From: Druceiella hillmani | Taxonomy: Eukaryota > Arthropoda > Insecta > Lepidoptera > Hepialidae | DNA length: 64,000 nt | Assembly: GCA_039881145.1 (NCBI GenBank) | Contig: JAYKKI010000067.1 | Coordinates: 2,241,001-2,305,000 of the forward strand | Direction: 5' to 3' | In this document: in pieces, positions 59,386 to 64,000 of the stretch | Position numbering within the stretch: position 1 is the stretch's first letter | How the letters are laid out: the number at the start of each line of letters is the position of its first letter | Made by a program: the position numbers and the translations under genes | The notes under the pieces: generated by a model | What the model saw: only the letters and a program-made list of their open reading frames with translations | Told to the model about the DNA's origin: nothing | Databases searched by the model: none

Positions 59386-59399
59386 ATACAGTAATGATT

Positions 59400-60060
59400 C
59401 GTAAATGTGTACATTAAAGGTAAATGGAAAGAACTTTTTATTTAAATTACATAATGATTTATATAATAATAATTTAATATTCATAAGCATCTTATGGTGA
59501 TCGCAAGTTTTTGAGCTGACACACTTCTCACTGTGCCACTTTCACTTTCAGTTAAATTTAATAATTCTACAACAATATCACAAAATCACAGAAAAATCAT
59601 AAGTAATCAAAAGCCTTGAGAAAATCGGAACTATTCTACACAATTCTCGTTATTGCTTTTAAAGTTAAGTTTTTGAGAATTAAGTTTCGAAATGCTCCTT
59701 CCTCTCGATTTATGAAGATTTCATTATGTTTTTTGCTTTTCGCCATTCCTCTTTCCTTCCAAAAGTGACAAATATGTAATTTTTTTATTTATTTTGCGTC
59801 AATTATGATCACAGCTAACCAAAGAAAATTCACAAGCGGCCCGGTCGCCAGTCCGAACTGAGAAAAATCATACGCTCGCGACCGATGGCAGCACGCACGA
59901 TGTCGCGTTTCTGCACGTCGTCGTCGGTTGCACGTGACGAGGCCAGACCACAGTCTTACTCATTTCAGAATAAGACGTTGCCACAGGGATGGACCGTGAG
60001 TTTAGGGGGCTATGGGCTAACACTACCTGGGGCGCACATAATTAATCACAATAGCTCACA
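59400..60060. other. GC-rich, CpG-containing block, possible promoter or relic
   Basis: 59830-59960 is clearly GC- and CpG-rich (GCGGCCCGGTCGCCAGTCCG; CACGTCGTCGTCGGTTGCAC) within AT-rich flanks. A plus-strand frame from 59885 (MAARTMSRFCTSSSVARDE, then ARPQSYSFQNK and on) runs 75 codons into the hairpin at 60068. I recognise no protein. It could be a promoter/first-exon region or a fragment of a repeat. Confidence 0.3.
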
Positions 60061-60067
60061 TAATAAT

Positions 60068-60120
60068 CCTATACATTATTCATTACAGAAAATTGTTTTC
60101 CGTAATGAATAATGTATAGG
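60068..60120. repeat. 19-bp + 5-bp hairpin
   Basis: CCTATACATTATTCATTAC (60068-60086) is the exact reverse complement of 60102-60120. After one A/C mismatch the stem continues GAAAA/TTTTC with loop TTG. Confidence 0.93.
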
Positions 60121-60432
60121 AAGGTATAGCAAAAGGAATAGGACAATAAAATACTAACTATTTATTTAATTAGACTTGGGTATAAAAACAGGTACTGTAA
60201 AACATTATTGCAAAAAAATAACATGATTGTGATGTGTAGTTATATTATATAAATTATAAAACAAATTTTACTGCATTTTTGTCCTGCAAATTCCATTATT
60301 TACTCATCACATTGTAAATCCTTTATGGAAAGAACTGCTAAATGATTTAGTCGATTGATCGACATTGTTGTTCTATATTTGTTTTCTGTATATATCCTGG
60401 AGAAAAAGCACTCCACTTGACAGCTAGTGATC

Positions 60433-60653
60433 GCTGCCAGAGTTAAAATAATCTTGAAGATAGTATAGCAGCATATCTATATAGTATAGTACAGCAAATA
60501 ATCTTTAAGACAGTTTACTGAGAACGCTGCCAGCGTTTAAAAAAATCTTTAAGATAGTATAGTAGCTATCTATGTAGTACAGTACAGCAAAGAATCTTTA
60601 AGATAGTTTAGTGAGAACGCTGCCAGGGTTTAAAAAATCTTTAAGATAGTAAT
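60433..60653. repeat. 93-bp tandem repeat, about 2.4 copies
   Basis: GCTGCCAG starts units at 60433, 60526 and 60619. Each contains AATCTTTAAGATAGTATAG and TAGTACAGTACAGCAAA-like words. The array abuts the 3' end of the hAT relic that follows. Confidence 0.92.
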
Positions 60654-60659
60654 TTGATT

Positions 60660-62640
60660 GAATTGATTAGCAATTTGGGAAAACTTCTATAAGTTTCCTT
60701 TCATAAATTGGCATAAATATTTTACAGCAAAAGCTGTAAGACTCTAGCTTAAGCCGTCGTAAGTAAGATTTAAACTGAACACACTCATTCACTAAATGTT
60801 CGTCTACGTCATTTAGATAATAATCAATAATATTGCGTACATTTTCCAGATATATAATTCCCATACTATTGTCTTGTAAATCTCCATTAAAAATTTGAAT
60901 TGTTTGCTATATGTTTCATAGACTTACTTGGCTTCTTCTATTTAAATCCATAGTCAGCTTACCCAACGCAATGTTTAGCTTGTCTCTTTTAATTTTTTCT
61001 GCGCCGTATACGGAGACTTTATCAGTAGATTTATCTGCAAATTTTAAAATAATGCATCTCTTCCTTATGTCACTGTATTCTGTTCCGCACTAGTACCTAA
61101 TTATTTAGCTTCCTCTTGAATTCTTTTAGTTTCAGATCTGATTGTTATTGCATGTTGCTGACGAACTCTTTTAATGCCATAATTAACTTGTTGCCTTTAC
61201 AAATATCTAAACCAATGGCTCTGTAATGTTTTGCTAACTAAAGTGAATCTCTCTAAATTTTTTTGCCTTTTTGGCAAAAAATTAAAATTTCAATATCGAG
61301 TTTCGTCAATTTGTTAAATAAATTTTGTGCATGTTTTTGAAAATCAACTTTCTCATCCTCATTTTCATTAAAACTTTCGAAAACGTTAATAACATCTTCA
61401 TAATTATATTTCAAAGCTCTGACAGCATCATAGTGACAAGAACATCTAGTCTGATTTCAACTTTTTAACGTAAATTTTAGTTTTGTTTCACGACTCAACA
61501 GTTCCCACCTATGGGTCGAAAAAGAAAACATACTATGTATTTTTTGCCCTATGCCAAAAAAATTAACCATTTCATTTACAAAAAAAATAAAAAAATTTAA
61601 AAAATGCCCGTGTAGTGCATTTCAAATGGTTATTTGACCTTTAGATCTTATGATTTAACCCAGTCTGGGAAAAACACGTTCATGTCGTCAGCCAGAGAAG
61701 GGACGGTAAAAACCCAGACCCTCGCTTGGCCCAACGGGCGGCACCGAGTCCGCCCGCGCAACCACAACCTAGTTAGGCCCGGCCTAAGGCCCTACATGGG
61801 CCGCCCGTAGGATAATGCGCAGCACACGGCACATAATACTCGTATTTATTTTTTTGTTTTATAAGTGCTTGTTCACCATTGTATTGATCGGCCATTTTAG
61901 CAGCGTGGTCGAAAGATTGCACCTACTTTTGCACAACGACTTTGTACTACGATTGCACTATTCAGTAGCAGAACATTTGTGTTTAAAAAGTTTTCTAGAG
62001 TATTAAATAAAAATAAGCCAGCATGACTACTAATTTAAATCAATGGTACATATCTTTCATACATTTTTCCCTGAAAACAGTATCGTAATACAATAGCACG
62101 TTGGCCATTGGGCGACAGGTCTGGTGTTGAATCCATCACAATTGAATAGTACTTTGTATCGTCGTTGTTTATTTGAGCCATGATTTGTTTAATTATCTGT
62201 TTGCTCATCATCATCGCAATTATTTCCTCGTATACTATTTTCAATAAGTATGATTTTAGACATTTTGGTCACAGTCCTCGTAGTTCAATACGTTCACGAA
62301 TGAATGGATCGAACTCTGCTTATAGTTCCAGAGCACCCATAAATCTATACATAAATTGCCATCATGTGGAGAACCAAATACTTCCTTGAAATCTATGATC
62401 GCTAAGTCCATTATACTCACAAAAATTTATCATTGCCATAACCCGTTTTAGGACATTATGATAATATTCTGTTTCCTTCCTTGGTTACTTCTGAAGCTGC
62501 TTGTCTAAAAGAGACTTACTTTCCTTTCGAGTTAACCGCACTAACATTGATTTCTTATCTTCTTCAGAATTTTCATGATTTTTTAAACAATTTTTTATGT
62601 ATTTCCAATCAGAAAACCCAGCATTCTTCATCAAAAAAAC
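60660..62640 (-). pseudogene. hAT-family transposase relic (ZMYM1-like), with GC-rich insert
   Basis: Minus strand, in family order: NHENSEEDKKSMLVRLTRKE (62580-62520), RFQGSIWFST and LEL.AEFDPFIRERIELRG (about 62380-62280), YEEIIAMMMSKQIIKQIMAQ (62232-62173), YYSIVMDSTPDLSPNGQRAI then VLRYCFQGK (62148-62062; the catalytic-type Asp of MDST is kept at about 62131-62133), then NFFGIGQKIHSMFSFSTHRW (about 61570-61505), YDAVRALKYNYEDVINVFES (about 61440-61380), LFNKLTKLDIEIL (about 61325-61285) and a far C-terminal stretch near 60860-60670. Frameshifts and stops occur throughout. The conserved part normally between ERFxxFI and NFFGIxQK is replaced by about 430 bases (61590-62030). Confidence 0.87.
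61590..62030. mobile_element. Foreign GC-rich segment inside the hAT relic
   Basis: Between two parts of the hAT protein lies a segment whose 61670-61815 part is strikingly GC-rich (GGCCCAACGGGCGGCACCGA; TAGGCCCGGCCTAAGGCCCT) while its surroundings are AT-rich. It replaces about 100 codons of the transposase. I see no inverted ends or target-site duplication that I could trust. It may be an inserted short element or the result of insertion plus deletion. Confidence 0.4.
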
Positions 62641-64000
62641 TATGAAAAATTACAAAATCCAAATCGAACTAAATCAATAAATGTTCCAGTCAAAATTAAT
62701 AGAATATAAATAGTTCTGAAAATCTTGGTTCTCCATCACACTTCACTCCGATTTTTTAGAAATTGTCCTTGTTTCCTTTAAAAGATTTCCTTTAAAACGA
62801 GGGGGGGGTGAGATAATTATTTTTCCCGCCACTAAGATGCCATCTCATTCGCACCTGTGTCATACTGGCTTACCTCTAATACAAACTTAGGAAATTTCAT
62901 AACGTATGTGTGAAAAATTTCATAAACTTCGTGTAAACGCTACTTGCGATCAAATTTTTTTTACGAAGTGTCTTTTATGTACCGTCAGCCAAACATTGCT
63001 ATATGCTGTACTCTCCACACTAGCTAGTGCGTCACAAGTTGTGTAGCTGTTGACCGTCTGACTCTAGCCCGGCGGATTCTGACGTACTGACGTCACAATC
63101 CTCGCAAATGTATGAAAGTATTCCCTCGTCGCATGAAATATTACCTCGTCGTTCATTAACATAAACATTTCTGACGATACGTGAGTTAATGTAAATATCT
63201 AATAATAAATGTGTAAGAATTACGGTGTCTGTCGTTTTTCAAATTCGTCAAAATACTCGTAGGTATAATGTAATACATGTATCTACGTAACTAATTAACA
63301 GTAAGTGTTAGAATATTTCAAAGAAATAAGAACACAAGTAAGGTTCTTCAAAGATTCAATAGAAATGCAAACTATGACGGAGCGTATTGCCGAAGTGTAC
63401 AGTACAGTAAATTGCTTTCAAAATATCAACTGTCACTGTAAAAACGTACCTTTAAATATTTAAAATCGAAGCGCGCGTTAGGAACATTCAACGCCTATTT
63501 TGTCAGAGGGCATGTGTTCGTCTGGGAGTCAAGTGTCCCACACTGCGTTTATAATCTCAAGGTAAATTAATTTTTGATTTTTGCAAAAATAGTCGATTAA
63601 TGTGAAAATGTTGTTTTATATTTTGTCGCTGAACATTGAATTTTCTAAAGTGAACATTTATTCTTTTCATATATATTAGAGATTTATCATGTAGCCTCTG
63701 ACCTAGTAAGGTCCACTTCGTAGGCTGAACCGAGCACAAATAATTCAGTAGCACAGTCCAGAGTCACAGTTTACAGTTGAAGTTCTATGCTGAATAATTC
63801 GGAGCGTTTTTTAAATCTGCTGATTTCCCACGACATATTCTAAGTAACTATCTTAATCCATTTTTTTTATTTATTATAGCTTATCTTAACTAATTAAGAA
63901 ATCACCAATTATTTAATTTTAGTAATCTTAATGAAACCCTCATTGTTGAAACCTAAACCGCGCGCGCAGCCGATCTCTCACGTGCACGCGCACACACTCC
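62641..64000. other. No recognised gene
   Basis: An 8-9-base G run lies near 62801-62808. 62990-63110 is GC-richer and contains a perfect TGACGTCA palindrome (63088-63095), a CREB/ATF-type site if functional. TATTCCCTCGTCGCATGAAA and ATATTACCTCGTCGTTCATT (63119-63165) form a short direct repeat. A minus frame at 63557-63754 is not recognised. Confidence 0.4.

Noticed and set aside
63088..63095. TGACGTCA as a CREB/ATF site driving a gene
   Set aside because: A single 8-base palindrome without any gene start nearby is not enough; it is mentioned only in the stretch description.

Overview
This window looks like non-genic, transposon-rich nuclear DNA from an arthropod, most likely an insect. It is strongly AT-rich and has many long (AT)n microsatellites. 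No long intact gene is visible: the longest open frames (about 180-200 codons) lie on or opposite a broken retrotransposon. Nothing suggests operons or bacterial signals. The recognisable protein fragments are all mobile-element families common in insects: Mutator-like/YqaJ proteins, non-LTR reverse transcriptases, a Helitron, two hAT (ZMYM1-like) transposases, and a zinc-binding repetitive protein family. Two dispersed non-coding repeats that I remember from moths and other insects are also present. I cannot fix the order or species.

Layout. 1-2.4 kb: nothing recognised. 2.4-4.2 kb: decayed Mutator-domain + YqaJ-nuclease element with a 73-bp segment amplified four times. 4.7 kb: an 85-bp exon-like segment. 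8.9-9.1 kb: 37-42-bp minisatellite. 10.9-12.2 kb: 5'-truncated LINE (minus) that has lost its catalytic palm. 14.7-16.3 kb: LINE ORF1/endonuclease remnants. 16.4-17.3 kb: tandem non-coding pair. 17.5-18.5 kb: frameshifted LINE reverse transcriptase (plus) with YADD kept. 20.0-20.3 kb: GC-rich exon-like frame (minus). 22.4-23.4 kb: Helitron N-terminal region (minus). 27.1 kb: GC-rich 59-codon frame. 28.7-29.4 kb and 30.0-30.4 kb: tandem repeats. 33.7-35.5 kb: hAT pseudogene (plus).

The main structure is at 39-55 kb. A unit of several kb is present twice in direct orientation (about 39.0-46.27 kb and 48.6-54.79 kb), separated by 2.3 kb that contains another decayed gene (47.95-48.66 kb). The left copy carries a LINE (39.9-41.64 kb) and a small element with an 11-bp target-site duplication (45.17-45.28 kb). 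The corresponding site for the small element is empty in the right copy, so the two copies act as a natural before/after comparison. (AT)n runs have grown independently at different sites in each copy.

57.5-57.7 kb holds a third LINE clade's C-terminus. 58.1-58.4 kb is a 22-bp satellite with a 110-bp higher-order period. 59.28-59.39 kb is a plausible terminal exon with stop and AATAAA. 60.4-60.65 kb is a 93-bp tandem repeat. 60.66-62.64 kb is a second hAT pseudogene (minus), interrupted by a GC-rich insert.

The host signal, if any, is limited to a few short exon-like segments, so the window could be intergenic DNA or long introns. I see no operon-like system, no CRISPR array and no tRNA or rRNA gene. 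All assignments were made by eye from remembered family motifs and none was tested by a search.
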